A stretch of DNA of 64,000 nucleotides, taken from contig CAVVSD010000005.1 in NCBI GenBank assembly GCA_963750895.1, positions 1-64,000 on the forward strand. Direction: 5' to 3'. A model generated the notes under the pieces. The model saw only the letters and a program-made list of their open reading frames with translations, made no database searches and had not been told where the DNA came from. The first letter of the stretch is position 1, and each line of letters opens with the position of its first letter. The position numbers and the translations under genes are program-made. Below, piece after piece: positions 44,188 through 53,032 of this stretch. This stretch comes from CAVVSD01 sp963750895. Its GTDB lineage: Bacteria; Actinomycetota; Thermoleophilia; Solirubrobacterales; Solirubrobacteraceae.

Positions 44188-45429
44188 ATGGCCGGCTTCG
44201 CCGACAACGAGTACCTGTTCACGTCCGAGTCGGTGACCGAGGGGCACCCCGACAAGGTCGCCGATCAGATCTCCGACGGCGTCCTGGACGCGGTCATGGC
44301 CGAGGATCCGTACGGCCGGGTGGCGTGCGAGACCCTGGTCAACACCGGTCTGGTGGTCGTGTCGGGCGAGATCTCCACATCGACCTACGTGGACATCCAG
44401 GAGGTCGCGCGGGAGACGATCCGCAAGATCGGCTACGTCGACGCCGACCTGGGCTTCAGCGCCGACTCCTGCGCGGTGCTCAACGCCATCGACAAGCAGT
44501 CGCCCGACATCGCGCAGGGCGTCGACAAGGCGTACGAGACCCGCGAGGAGACCCCGCAGGAGGCGCAGGCCAAGGCCCACGGCTGGACGGGCGACGAGGC
44601 CGCGGTCGCCGGCGCGGGCGACCAGGGGATGATGTTCGGCTACGCGACGAACGAGACGCCCGACCTCATGCCGGTGCCGATCTCGCTCGCACACCGGCTC
44701 GCAGAGCGCCTCGCCGCGGTGCGCAAGGACGGCTCGCTGGACTACCTGCGCCCGGACGGCAAGACCCAGGTCTCCGTCCGCTACCGCGACGGCCGGCCGG
44801 TCGGCATCGAGAAGCTGCTCATCTCGACGCAGCACGCCGAGGGCGTCGAGGCCCAGATCCCCGACGACCTCTGGGAGCACGTTGTGCTCCCCGTTCTCCC
44901 GGCCGATCTCTACGAGGCCGACGCCCTCCGCAAGGACTTCCTGGTCAACCCGACGGGCCGGTTCGTCATCGGCGGCCCGGTCGGCGACGCGGGCCTGACG
45001 GGCCGCAAGATCATCGTCGACACCTACGGCGGCTTCGCCCGCCACGGCGGCGGCGCGTTCTCCGGCAAGGACCCCTCGAAGGTCGACCGTTCGGCCGCGT
45101 ACGCCGCGCGCTGGGTGGCCAAGAACATCGTGGCCGCCGGCCTGGCCGACCGCTGCGAGGTGCAGGTCGCCTACGCGATCGGCGTCGCGCACCCGGTCAG
45201 CGTCATGGTCGAGACCTTCGGCACCGAGAAGATCGCCCGCGGCAGGATCGCCCAGCTCGTCGACGAGCACTTCGACCTGCGCCCCGGCGCGTTCCGCGAG
45301 GAGCTCAAGCTCCACCGGCCGATCTACCAGAAGACCGCCGCCTACGGCCACTTCGGCCGCGACGACGCCGACTTCACCTGGGAGAACACGGACAAGGCCG
45401 ACGCGCTGCGCTCGGCCGCGGGCCTCTAG
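44188..45429 (+). CDS. metK: S-adenosylmethionine synthetase
   Basis: A 413-aa MAT enzyme, condensing methionine and ATP into SAM. The start ATG 44188 is behind CGAGGAG; FTSESVTEGHPDKVADQISD at the N-terminus, GAGDQGMMFGYATNETPDLM in the middle and GGGAFSGKDPSKVDRSAAYA with the K/D/R active-site residues near the C-terminus are the three classical signature motifs. Length is the family's usual. No SAM riboswitch is recognisable in the 61-bp leader. It stands beside an alcohol dehydrogenase rather than in a methionine operon. Confidence 0.95.
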   Translation: MAGFADNEYLFTSESVTEGHPDKVADQISDGVLDAVMAEDPYGRVACETLVNTGLVVVSGEISTSTYVDIQEVARETIRKIGYVDADLGFSADSCAVLNAIDKQSPDIAQGVDKAYETREETPQEAQAKAHGWTGDEAAVAGAGDQGMMFGYATNETPDLMPVPISLAHRLAERLAAVRKDGSLDYLRPDGKTQVSVRYRDGRPVGIEKLLISTQHAEGVEAQIPDDLWEHVVLPVLPADLYEADALRKDFLVNPTGRFVIGGPVGDAGLTGRKIIVDTYGGFARHGGGAFSGKDPSKVDRSAAYAARWVAKNIVAAGLADRCEVQVAYAIGVAHPVSVMVETFGTEKIARGRIAQLVDEHFDLRPGAFREELKLHRPIYQKTAAYGHFGRDDADFTWENTDKADALRSAAGL

Positions 45430-45451
45430 CCAATATCCACGCGCTCTTCTT

Positions 45452-46321
45452 CTAGGCAGCAGCAGCCTCGAGGAACGCGGCGATGAGCCCGGTGCGGTCT
45501 CCGGGCCGGGTCAGCGCCGCCAGCTCGGTGTCCGGCGCCCCGGACACCGGGCGGTAGGCGACGCCGTCCAGCGCGAGCTGCTGGACCGACGCGGGCACGA
45601 GCGACACCCCCACCCCGGCGGCGACGAGGCCGATGATCGTCTGGGTCTCCGACGCCTGCTGGATGACCCGCGGCGGCGTGCCCGCGCTCGTCACCGAGGT
45701 CATGAGGAGGTCGTGGTAGCCCGGCGCCTGCTCGCGCGGGAACAGCACGAACGGGTACTCGGCGAGGAGTCCCAGCGTCAGCTCGCGGGCGCGCGCGAGC
45801 GGATGGGAGGCGGGGACCGCGGCGACGGTGGGCTCGCGGACGAGCACCTCGATCTCGACGTCCGCATCGCCGACCGGCAGCGGCGCGAGGCCGAGATCGG
45901 TGGCGCCGGCTGCCAGCGCGCGGATCTGGTCGCTCGTCGAGCGCTCGTGGAGCTCGATGTCGATCGCCGGGTGCGTGACGCTCAGCCGCTGCACGACGCG
46001 CGGCACGAGCGACAGGAGCGCCGAGCCGGCGAAGCTCACGCGCAGCGTCCCGGTCTGCCCCTCGTGGATGCGGCGCGCGTTGTGCGCGGCGCGGTCGAGG
46101 TCGGCCAGGACCGCGCGCGCGTCGCGCAGGAAGGCCTCGCCGGCCGGCGTCATCTCCACGCGCCTGCGCGTCCGCGCGAGGAGCTCGCAGCCCAGCTCGT
46201 CCTCCAGCAGCCGGATCTGGTGGCTCAGCGGCGGCTGGGACATGTGGAGCCGCTCGGCGGCGCGGCGGAAGTGCAGCTCCTCGGCGACCGCCACGAAGTA
46301 GCGGAGTTGACGCAGCTCCAT
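45452..46321 (-). CDS. LysR-family transcriptional regulator
   Basis: A 289-aa LysR protein: N-terminal winged helix (MELRQLRYFVAVAEELHFRR, MSQPPLSHQIRLLEDELGCE) and a periplasmic-binding-protein-like effector domain from about residue 90, ending QLALDGVAYRPVSG. It is closest in feel to the CatR/BenM-type regulators. It is divergent from the sarcosine oxidase operon with 77 bp between the starts, the usual LysR arrangement, so it probably senses a sarcosine/betaine-derived or aromatic effector and controls that operon. Confidence 0.85.
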   Translation of the reverse strand: MELRQLRYFVAVAEELHFRRAAERLHMSQPPLSHQIRLLEDELGCELLARTRRRVEMTPAGEAFLRDARAVLADLDRAAHNARRIHEGQTGTLRVSFAGSALLSLVPRVVQRLSVTHPAIDIELHERSTSDQIRALAAGATDLGLAPLPVGDADVEIEVLVREPTVAAVPASHPLARARELTLGLLAEYPFVLFPREQAPGYHDLLMTSVTSAGTPPRVIQQASETQTIIGLVAAGVGVSLVPASVQQLALDGVAYRPVSGAPDTELAALTRPGDRTGLIAAFLEAAAA

Positions 46322-46398
46322 TGATATCGCTCCCCGATCACAGAGTCGCGAAAAGAGTATTGGACACGATCATCGGGTGAGGTCTACGTTCGCGGCCC

Positions 46399-46659
46399 GT
46401 GTCCTTCCTCCTCACCTGCCCGCACTGCGGGAGCCGCGAGGTCACCGACTTCGGCTTCGGCGGCGAGGTCTCCAGTCGCCCCAAGGGGCGTCCCAGCCGG
46501 CGCGAGCTCAACGAGTACGCGTACTTCCGCCGCAACGTCGCGGGCGTGCAGCGCGAGTGGTGGGTCCACCGCTCCGGCTGCGGCGCGTGGTTCCTCGCCG
46601 AGCGCGACACCCGCACGAACGAGGTGCACTGGACAGCGACGCCGGAGACCGCACCGTGA
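46399..46659 (+). CDS. soxD: Sarcosine oxidase delta subunit
   Basis: An 86-aa zinc-binding subunit of heterotetrameric sarcosine oxidase. LLTCPHCGSREVTDFGFGGE supplies the CxxC pair and WWVHRSGCGAWFLAERDT the His and Cys that complete the zinc site; both motifs are diagnostic. GTG start at 46399. The stop overlaps the alpha-subunit start (GTGA). First gene of the operon, divergent from LysR. Confidence 0.85.
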   Translation: MSFLLTCPHCGSREVTDFGFGGEVSSRPKGRPSRRELNEYAYFRRNVAGVQREWWVHRSGCGAWFLAERDTRTNEVHWTATPETAP

Positions 46660-49538
46660 CCCGCCTCGATCCCCGGCCCGGCGAGCGCATCGACCGCGCC
46701 CGCACCGTCACGTTCACCTTCGACGGCAAGCCCGTCGAGGCGTTCGCCGGCGACACGATCGCCTCCGCGCTCTACGCCGGCGGGCGCAGGATCTTCTCGC
46801 GCTCGTTCAAGTACCACCGCCCCCGCGGCGAGATGGACTGGGCGGGTCAGGGCGCGAACTCGCTGGTGCAGATCGACGGCGCGCCGGGCATCCGCGCCTC
46901 CAGCGAGGTCGTGCGCGAGGGCATGGTCGTCGAGCACCAGAACGCCTGGCCGTCGCTGGACTTCGACGTCATGCGGATGTCGGACATCGCGGGCGGCCCC
47001 TTCACCCCGCCCGGCTTCTACTACAAGACCTTCAAGTGGCCCCGCCGTGCCTGGCCGCTGTACGAGCGCGCGCTGCGCGGCGTCGCCGGCCTCGGGCGGC
47101 TTCCCGAGCGCCAGGACGACCGCCTCTGGCGCACGGAGTACCGGCGCCGCCACTGCGACGTGCTCGTGATCGGAGGCGGGATCGCCGGGTTGTCGGCCGC
47201 GATCGCCGCGGCCCGCCAGGGCGCCGACGTCGTGCTCGCCGACGACGACGTCGAGCCGGGCGGCGCGCTGCTCGCCGAGGGCGGCCACGAGCGTGTCCGT
47301 GGGCTGGCCGACGAGGCCCGCGCCGCCGGCGTCGAGGTGCTGTCGAACGCGCCCGCGCTCGGCTTCTACGACGGGCTCGTCCCGATCTGGCAGGGCGACA
47401 CGCTGCACCAGGTGCGCGCGAAGCGCCACGTCGCGGCCACGGGCGCGATCGAGCAGCCGCTCGTCTTCAAGGACAACGACCTCCCCGGCGTGATGATGAC
47501 CGGCGGCGCGCGCCGCCTGGCGGAGCTCTGGGCCGTGCGCCCGGGCACGACCGCGGTCATCGCCACGACCGGCGACCGCGGCCTCGATGCCGCGCTCGCG
47601 CTGCGCGAGGCGGGTGTGGAGATCGCCGCGATCGCCGACCTGCGACCGGACGCGGCCGACCGCGAGCTCGGCGCCGCCGTGCAGGCCGCCGGCATCCGGC
47701 TGCTGGCGGGGATGACGGTCGTGCGCGCCCTCGGGCGCAACGGCGTCGCCGGCGCCGTCCTCGCGCGCGTCGACCCGTCGGGCAAGGCCACGGGCACCCT
47801 CGAGGAGGTCCCGTGCGACCTCCTGGCGGTGTCCGGCGGCACCGCACCGGCGACGTCGCTGCTGCTGCAGTCCGGCGCCAGGGCGCGCTACGACGCGGCC
47901 ACGAGCCGGTTCCTGGCCGAGCTCGGAGACGGCATCGTCCACGCCGCGGGCGCCGTCGCCGGGCACGAGGAGGCCGACGCGGCCGCCTGCTCCGGGACCG
48001 CCGCGGGCCTCGACGCCACCGTGGCGCTCGGCCTGGGCGGCGCGAACGCCAAGCGCGCGCTGACGAACGAGCGCAAGCGCCTCGACGCGCTCCCTCCGCA
48101 GTCCCCGGTCGCGGCGCCGCCCGCCTACGCGCGCGACGGCCGCCGGGGCGGGAAGGCGTTCGTCGACCTCGACGAGGACATCACGGCGAAGGACATCGCC
48201 TACTCCGTGGCCGAGGGCTACGACTCGATCGAGCTGTCCAAGCGCTACACCACCGTCACGATGGGCCCCTCGCAGGGGCGCCACTCGCAGCTCGCCTCGA
48301 TCCGCGTCCTGGCCGCGGTGACGGGGCGGTCGCTGGACGACGTCGGCATCACGACGGCGCGCCCGCCCTGGTCGACCGTCCCCATGGGCGCGCTCGCGGG
48401 CCGCCCGGTGGAGCCGGCCAAGCGCTCGTCGATCCACGGCCGCCACCGCGAGCTGGGCGCGAACGTGAAGTGGGCGGGCGACTGGCGCCGCGCCTACGAC
48501 TACGGCGATCCCGAGGGCGAGGCGAAGGCGGTCCACGACGCCGCCGGCATCATCGACGTCTCCACCCTCGGCAAGCTGCTCGTCCGCGGGCCCGACGCCG
48601 GCGCGTTCCTCGACCGGCTCTACCCCAACCGCGTGTCGAACCTGAAGCCCGGTCGCATCCGCTACGGCGTGCTGACGAGCGAGACGGGCCGCATCACCGA
48701 CGACGGCACCATCGCGCGCCTCGACGACGAGACGTTCTACGTCACGACGACCTCCAGCGGCGCCGGCGCGGTCCACAACTGGTTCACGTGGTGGCTCGCC
48801 GACTGGCGCATGCGCGTCCACATCACCGACGTCACGCAGGCCTCGGCGGCGATGAACCTCGCGGGGCCGCGCTCGCGCGAGATCCTGCAGTCGCTGACCG
48901 ACGCCGACCTGTCGGCGGAGGGCATGACCTACCTCGACGCGCTGCCCGCGCAGGTCGCGGGCGTGTCGTGCCTCGTCCTGCGGATCGGCTTCACCGGCGA
49001 GCTGGGCTACGAGATCCACTGCCCGGCGCCGCACGGGCAGGACCTGTGGGACGCGGTCATGCAGGCGGGCGCGGAGCACGGCATCCGCCCGTTCGGCCTG
49101 GAGCCGCAGCGCATCCTGCGCCTCCAGAAGCTCCACATCCTCGTCGGGCAGGACACGGACTCGGAGTCGACGCCGTTCGGCGCCGCCATGCCGTGGATCG
49201 TCAAGCTCGACAAGGACGAGGACTTCATCGGGCGCTGGGCCCTCGAGCGCGCCGTGGAGCATCCGGCCTCCACCGCCCTCGTCGGCTTCAGCCTCCCCGA
49301 CGGCGACGTCCCGGCCGAGGGCGCCGCGGTCCTCGACGAGGGCGGCGCGCCGATCGGCCAGGTCACCAGCGCGCGGCACAGCCGCCAGGTCGGCAAGGTC
49401 ATCGGCATGGCGTGGGTGCCGTCCGCGCAGGCCGAGGACGGGGCTCAGGTGACGATCTCCTACGAAGGCCGCACGTACGACGCGACCGTCCAGACCAGCC
49501 CGTTCCACGACCCCGAGGGGACCCTGGTGCGCTCATGA
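46656..49538 (+). CDS. soxA: Sarcosine oxidase alpha subunit
   Basis: A 960-aa subunit. Residues 15-110 are the ferredoxin-like fold without iron-sulfur cysteines, 165-420 the FAD/NAD-binding part (VIGGGIAGLSAAIAA), a linker follows, and from about 590 a GcvT-type tetrahydrofolate-binding domain (RIGFTGELGYEIHCPAPHGQ, FGLEPQRILRLQKLHILVG). The holoenzyme oxidises N-methylglycine to glycine and hydrogen peroxide, handing the one-carbon unit to THF as methylene-THF. Overlaps delta at the start and gamma at the end (ATGA), so the operon is translationally coupled. Confidence 0.93.
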   Translation: MTRLDPRPGERIDRARTVTFTFDGKPVEAFAGDTIASALYAGGRRIFSRSFKYHRPRGEMDWAGQGANSLVQIDGAPGIRASSEVVREGMVVEHQNAWPSLDFDVMRMSDIAGGPFTPPGFYYKTFKWPRRAWPLYERALRGVAGLGRLPERQDDRLWRTEYRRRHCDVLVIGGGIAGLSAAIAAARQGADVVLADDDVEPGGALLAEGGHERVRGLADEARAAGVEVLSNAPALGFYDGLVPIWQGDTLHQVRAKRHVAATGAIEQPLVFKDNDLPGVMMTGGARRLAELWAVRPGTTAVIATTGDRGLDAALALREAGVEIAAIADLRPDAADRELGAAVQAAGIRLLAGMTVVRALGRNGVAGAVLARVDPSGKATGTLEEVPCDLLAVSGGTAPATSLLLQSGARARYDAATSRFLAELGDGIVHAAGAVAGHEEADAAACSGTAAGLDATVALGLGGANAKRALTNERKRLDALPPQSPVAAPPAYARDGRRGGKAFVDLDEDITAKDIAYSVAEGYDSIELSKRYTTVTMGPSQGRHSQLASIRVLAAVTGRSLDDVGITTARPPWSTVPMGALAGRPVEPAKRSSIHGRHRELGANVKWAGDWRRAYDYGDPEGEAKAVHDAAGIIDVSTLGKLLVRGPDAGAFLDRLYPNRVSNLKPGRIRYGVLTSETGRITDDGTIARLDDETFYVTTTSSGAGAVHNWFTWWLADWRMRVHITDVTQASAAMNLAGPRSREILQSLTDADLSAEGMTYLDALPAQVAGVSCLVLRIGFTGELGYEIHCPAPHGQDLWDAVMQAGAEHGIRPFGLEPQRILRLQKLHILVGQDTDSESTPFGAAMPWIVKLDKDEDFIGRWALERAVEHPASTALVGFSLPDGDVPAEGAAVLDEGGAPIGQVTSARHSRQVGKVIGMAWVPSAQAEDGAQVTISYEGRTYDATVQTSPFHDPEGTLVRS

Positions 49539-50146
49539 GCCTCGCCTTCCTCGATCCCTCGCCACGGCCCGGCGCCGGCCGCTGGGTGCCGGTCGCACGG
49601 AGCCCGATGGAGGGCAGGGCGGTCGCCGCCGGCGCGACGCTCGAGCGCCGCGACGGCTGGAACGTCGCGGTGCGCTTCGACGCGCCGCACGGCACCGTCG
49701 GCTACGCCGACGTCTCGCACCTGCGCAAGACGGAGATCCAGGCCGACGACGTCGGCACGCCGGACGGCACGGCGACGCGGGTCGACGGCGCCTGGCGCTG
49801 CGTGCTCACCCCCACCCGCGCGCTCGTCATCGGAGGCAGCGCCGAGGGCCTGGACGTCACCGGCAACTTCTGCGCGATGACGATCGTGGGCCCGATGGCG
49901 CGGGAGACGATCGCCCGCTTCTGCGCGCTGGACCTGCGCCCGGACGTCACCCCCGTCCGGGGCTTGCGCCCCGGGTCCGTCGCCCGCACGCCGGGCTTCG
50001 TGATCCGCGAGGACGAGGAGCGCTACCTCCTGCTCGTGGGCTCGGCCTACGGCGAGTACCTGTGGACCGTCGTCGCGGACGCCGCCGGGCATCTCGGCGG
50101 CGGGCCGATCGGCGTCGACGACCTTCTGGAGCTGCCCGATGCGTGA
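49535..50146 (+). CDS. soxG: Sarcosine oxidase gamma subunit
   Basis: A 203-aa subunit with a GcvT-like fold (LRKTEIQADDVGTPDGTATR, PTRALVIGGSAEGLDV, LYGEYLWT-type end as SAYGEYLWTVVADAAG). It has no catalytic group of its own and supports assembly of the tetramer. Overlaps the alpha stop by ATGA and the beta start by 8 bp. In the well-studied operons gamma comes last (B-D-A-G); here it precedes beta. Confidence 0.85.
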   Translation: MSLAFLDPSPRPGAGRWVPVARSPMEGRAVAAGATLERRDGWNVAVRFDAPHGTVGYADVSHLRKTEIQADDVGTPDGTATRVDGAWRCVLTPTRALVIGGSAEGLDVTGNFCAMTIVGPMARETIARFCALDLRPDVTPVRGLRPGSVARTPGFVIREDEERYLLLVGSAYGEYLWTVVADAAGHLGGGPIGVDDLLELPDA

Positions 50147-51351
50147 CATCTTCCGCAAGCGCCGCATGTGGCGGTCGCGCCAGGAGCTCAAGGACTCCTA
50201 CGACGTCGTGATCATCGGCGGCGGCGCGCACGGCCTGGCGACCGCGTACTACCTCAGGCAGCACGGCATCACCGACGTCGCCGTGCTCGAGAAGAACTAC
50301 ATCGGCTCCGGTGCCGCCGGGCGCAACACGACGATCCTGCGCTCGAACTACAAGACGCCGGAGGGCGCGCGGTTCTACGACGCGTCGCTGCAGCTCTACG
50401 ACGGGCTGTCGCAGGACCTCGACTTCAACGTCCTGCTTCAGCCGCTGCGGTCATCTCACGCTCGCCCACACGGACCGCGCGATGTTCGTCATGGCGAACC
50501 GTGCCGAGGTCAACCGCCTCAACGGCATCGACTCGCGGCTCATCGGGCCCGACGAGGTCCAGGCGCTGTGCCCGCCGATGCAGGTGACCGACGACGCCGT
50601 GTATCCGGTGCTCGGCGCGCTGTACCACCCGCCGGGCGGCATCATCCGCCACGACGCGGTCGTCTGGGGCTTCGCACGCGGCGCGGACGAGGGCGGCGCC
50701 GAGATCCACCCGTACACCGAGGTCACCGGCATGGACCGCGTGAACGGGCGCATCGAGGGCGTGCGGACGAACCGCGGCACCATCAAGGCCGGTCAGGTCA
50801 TCAACTGCACGGCCGGCTGGAGCACGCTGATCAACGACATGGCCGGCGTCCCCCTGCCGATCACCACCCACATCCTGCAGGCGTGCGTCACCGAGCCGGT
50901 CAAGCCGATGCTCGACGTGGTGATCGTGTCCTCGCAGATGCACATCTACATCTCGCAGACCGATCGCGGCGAGTTCGTCATGGGCTCGGAGATCGAGCCG
51001 TGGACGACCTACCGGATGCAGGGCACGCTGAACTTCCTCCAGGACCTCACGCGCCACACCCTCGAGCTGTTCCCCCAGCTCGAGCACGCGCGCATCCTGC
51101 GGTCGTGGGCCGGCCTGTGCGACCTGAGCCCGGACTACAGCCCGATCCTGGGCCAGACCGAGGTGGAGAACTTCCACGTCAGCGCCGGCTGGGGCACGTA
51201 CGGCTTCAAGGCCGCGCCGATCGTCGGCGCGACGCTCGCCGAGCTCGTCGCGACCGGCCGTCAGCCGGACCTCATCGAGCCGTTCCGCCTGGAGCGCTTC
51301 TACAAGGACGAGCTGGTCTCCGAGCTCGCCGCAGCGGCCGTGAGCCACTGA
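50139..51351 (+). CDS. soxB: Sarcosine oxidase beta subunit, frameshifted near 50447
   Basis: About 403 aa once repaired. YDVVIIGGGAHGLATAYYLR is the dinucleotide-binding motif for noncovalent FAD; GGIIRHDAVVWGFARGADEG carries the His that in characterised enzymes binds FMN covalently; the C-terminus has RSWAGLCDLSPDYSPILGQ. The frame breaks between FNVLLQP and CGHLTLAHTDRAMFVMAN: one base too many around cagccgctgcggt at 50445-50450. Both halves are intact, and the three other subunits and FolD are complete, so an error in the sequence is more likely than loss of the enzyme. Confidence 0.8.
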
Positions 51352-51370
51352 AACTGGCAGACTCGCGCCG

Positions 51371-52219
51371 GTGAGCGCACGGGTCATCGACGGCAAGGCG
51401 GTCGCCGCCGCCGTCAGGCGGGAAGTCGCGTCGGGGGTCGCCGAGTTCCAGCGGGAGCACGGCCGGACCCCGGGCCTCGCGACGGTCCTGATCGGCGAGG
51501 ACGAGGCGTCGGCCGTCTACGTCGGCAGCAAGCACCGCGCATGCGAAGAGGTCGGCATGCGCTCGATCGGGCACACGCTGCCCGCGGACACGGGCCAGGA
51601 GGACGCGGTCGCTCTCATCGAGCAGCTCAACGCCGATCCCGACGTGAGCGGCATCCTCTGTCAGCTCCCGGTGCCGGACCACCTCGACGGGCCGGAGCTC
51701 ACGAACCGGATCATCCCGGAGAAGGACATCGACGGCCTGACGGTCGAGAGCGCCGGGCGCCTCGCCATCGGGATGGTCGGCCTGCGGCCGTGCACGCCCC
51801 TCGGCGTGATGCGGCTCCTGCAGGAGGCGGGCACGGATCTCGACGGCGCGGAGTCGGTGATCCTCGGTCGCTCGAACCTCTTCGGCAAGCCCATGGGGCG
51901 CCTCCTCGTGGAGGCGGACGCCACGATGACCATGTGCCACTCGCACACGCGCGATCTCGCCGCGGCCTGCCGGCGGGCGGACGTGCTCATCGCCGCCGTC
52001 GGCAGACCGAAGCTCGTCCAGGGCGACTGGATCAAACCGGGCGCGACGGTGATCGACGTGGGCATCACCCGCACCGAGGACGGGCTCGTCGGAGACGTGG
52101 ACTTCGATGCCGCGATGGAGGTGGCGTCGGCCGTCACCCCCGTGCCGGGCGGCGTCGGGCCGATGACGATCGCCTGCCTGCTGCAGAACACGCTCCAGGC
52201 GGCGCTCTGGACGGTGTAG
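51371..52219 (+). CDS. folD: Methylenetetrahydrofolate dehydrogenase / methenyl-THF cyclohydrolase
   Basis: A 282-aa bifunctional enzyme that oxidises 5,10-methylene-THF to methenyl-THF with NADP and hydrolyses it to 10-formyl-THF. YVGSKHRACEEVGMRSIGHT contains the catalytic Lys, GILCQLPVPDHLDGPEL the second motif and AVTPVPGGVGPMTIACLLQN the family end; SVILGRSNLFGKPMGRLLVE is the NADP motif. GTG start 51371, 19 bp after soxB. Downstream of sarcosine oxidase it would process the methylene-THF that enzyme forms. Confidence 0.95.
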   Translation: MSARVIDGKAVAAAVRREVASGVAEFQREHGRTPGLATVLIGEDEASAVYVGSKHRACEEVGMRSIGHTLPADTGQEDAVALIEQLNADPDVSGILCQLPVPDHLDGPELTNRIIPEKDIDGLTVESAGRLAIGMVGLRPCTPLGVMRLLQEAGTDLDGAESVILGRSNLFGKPMGRLLVEADATMTMCHSHTRDLAAACRRADVLIAAVGRPKLVQGDWIKPGATVIDVGITRTEDGLVGDVDFDAAMEVASAVTPVPGGVGPMTIACLLQNTLQAALWTV

Positions 52220-52669
52220 TTGCGCGATCGCATCCGCATGAGCCCGGAGGGCCTCGCCGCGTTCCTGGACGAGGAGCGCACGGTGACGTGCGCGACGTTC
52301 GGGCCACGCGGGTTCCCCCACCTCATGCCCCTCTGGTACGTCGTCCGCGCCGGCGACGTCTGGGCGTGGACGTACGCGAAGTCGCAGAAGGTCCGCAATC
52401 TGGAGCGCGATCCGCGCGCGACGCTGCAGGTCGAGGCGGGCGAGCGCTACGAGGAGCTGCGTGGCGCGATGTTCGAGGCGGATGTCACGATCCATCGCGA
52501 TCTCGACACCGTGCTCGCCCTCGGGATCGAGCTCATGACGCGCTACGGTCAGGGTGAGCGCGCCGCACGGACGCAGGCGCCGAAGCGCGTGGCGCTGCAG
52601 TTCACGCCCACGCACGTGGTGAGCTGGGACCACCGGCTGTTCTCGATCGGACGAGGTGCTAGCAGTTAG
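52220..52669 (+). CDS. PPOX-class FMN/F420-binding protein
   Basis: A 149-aa split-barrel flavin/deazaflavin protein of the pyridoxamine-phosphate-oxidase-like class: RTVTCATFGPRGFPHLMPLW and WTYAKSQKVRNLERDPRATL are the family motifs (the latter usually contacts the cofactor phosphate). Actinobacterial members bind F420 or FMN and reduce small molecules; which one cannot be told. It starts with TTG directly after the folD stop, or ATG 52238; last gene of the sarcosine oxidase operon. Confidence 0.75.
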   Translation: MRDRIRMSPEGLAAFLDEERTVTCATFGPRGFPHLMPLWYVVRAGDVWAWTYAKSQKVRNLERDPRATLQVEAGERYEELRGAMFEADVTIHRDLDTVLALGIELMTRYGQGERAARTQAPKRVALQFTPTHVVSWDHRLFSIGRGASS

Positions 52670-52693
52670 CTCACAGTCTGCTAACGTGCTAAC
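52665..52693. promoter_or_regulatory. GTTAGC/GCTAAC repeat in the phasin-like gene promoter
   Basis: GTTAGC (52665-52670) and GCTAAC (52680-52685) form an inverted repeat with 9 bases between, and a second GCTAAC follows at 52688-52693 after two bases (GCTAACGTGCTAAC). The element sits 42 bp before the ATG at 52735, where an operator or sigma-factor box would be expected, and its first arm overlaps the stop of the preceding gene. Confidence 0.4.
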
Positions 52694-52734
52694 ACGTCGT
52701 ACCGAGAACGAGCAACCAAAGCCGGAGGAACCAC

Positions 52735-53016
52735 ATGACCGCCCCCAAGACTCCGACTCCCGAGCAGACCGTCGAGGAGTTCACCGCCCGCGCCAAGGCG
52801 TTCAACGAGGACGTCCTCGAGTCCGGCAAGAAGGCCGGCGATGCGTACCTGAACACCGTCGAGCGCGGCCTCAAGAGCTACGCGGACCTCCACGAGGAGG
52901 TCGGCAAGGCCCTTCCGTTCGACTGGACGACGCCCGTCGCCACCGCGCAGGCCAGCTTCGTGCGCGATGTGACGGACGCCTACGTCACGGCCGGCCGCAA
53001 GCTCATCACGGCCTAG
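52735..53016 (+). CDS. Phasin-like small helical protein
   Basis: A 93-aa protein starting MTAPKTPTPEQTVEEFTARA with a continuous amphipathic helical pattern (AFNEDVLESGKKAGDAYLNT, LHEEVGKALPFDWTTPVATA), few aromatic residues and no cysteine; in length and pattern it resembles phasins that coat storage granules, though no diagnostic motif exists. It has a good ribosome-binding site (GGAGGAA) and its own repeat-bearing promoter, suggesting high or regulated expression. Convergent with the sigma factor, 16 bp apart. Confidence 0.5.
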   Translation: MTAPKTPTPEQTVEEFTARAKAFNEDVLESGKKAGDAYLNTVERGLKSYADLHEEVGKALPFDWTTPVATAQASFVRDVTDAYVTAGRKLITA

Positions 53017-53032
53017 TAGCCAGGCTGGTCCT

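Noticed and set aside
46338..49508. 1056-codon open frame antisense to the sarcosine oxidase operon
   Set aside because: Shadow of soxA; translation is Arg/Val/Gly-rich with no motif, and soxD, soxA and soxG are unmistakable on the other strand.
46399..51351. Possible sulfur-oxidation (thiosulfate) Sox cluster by name
   Set aside because: The sequences carry FAD, GcvT and zinc motifs of sarcosine oxidase; the shared 'sox' letters are coincidental. No SoxXYZ/cytochrome motifs are present.
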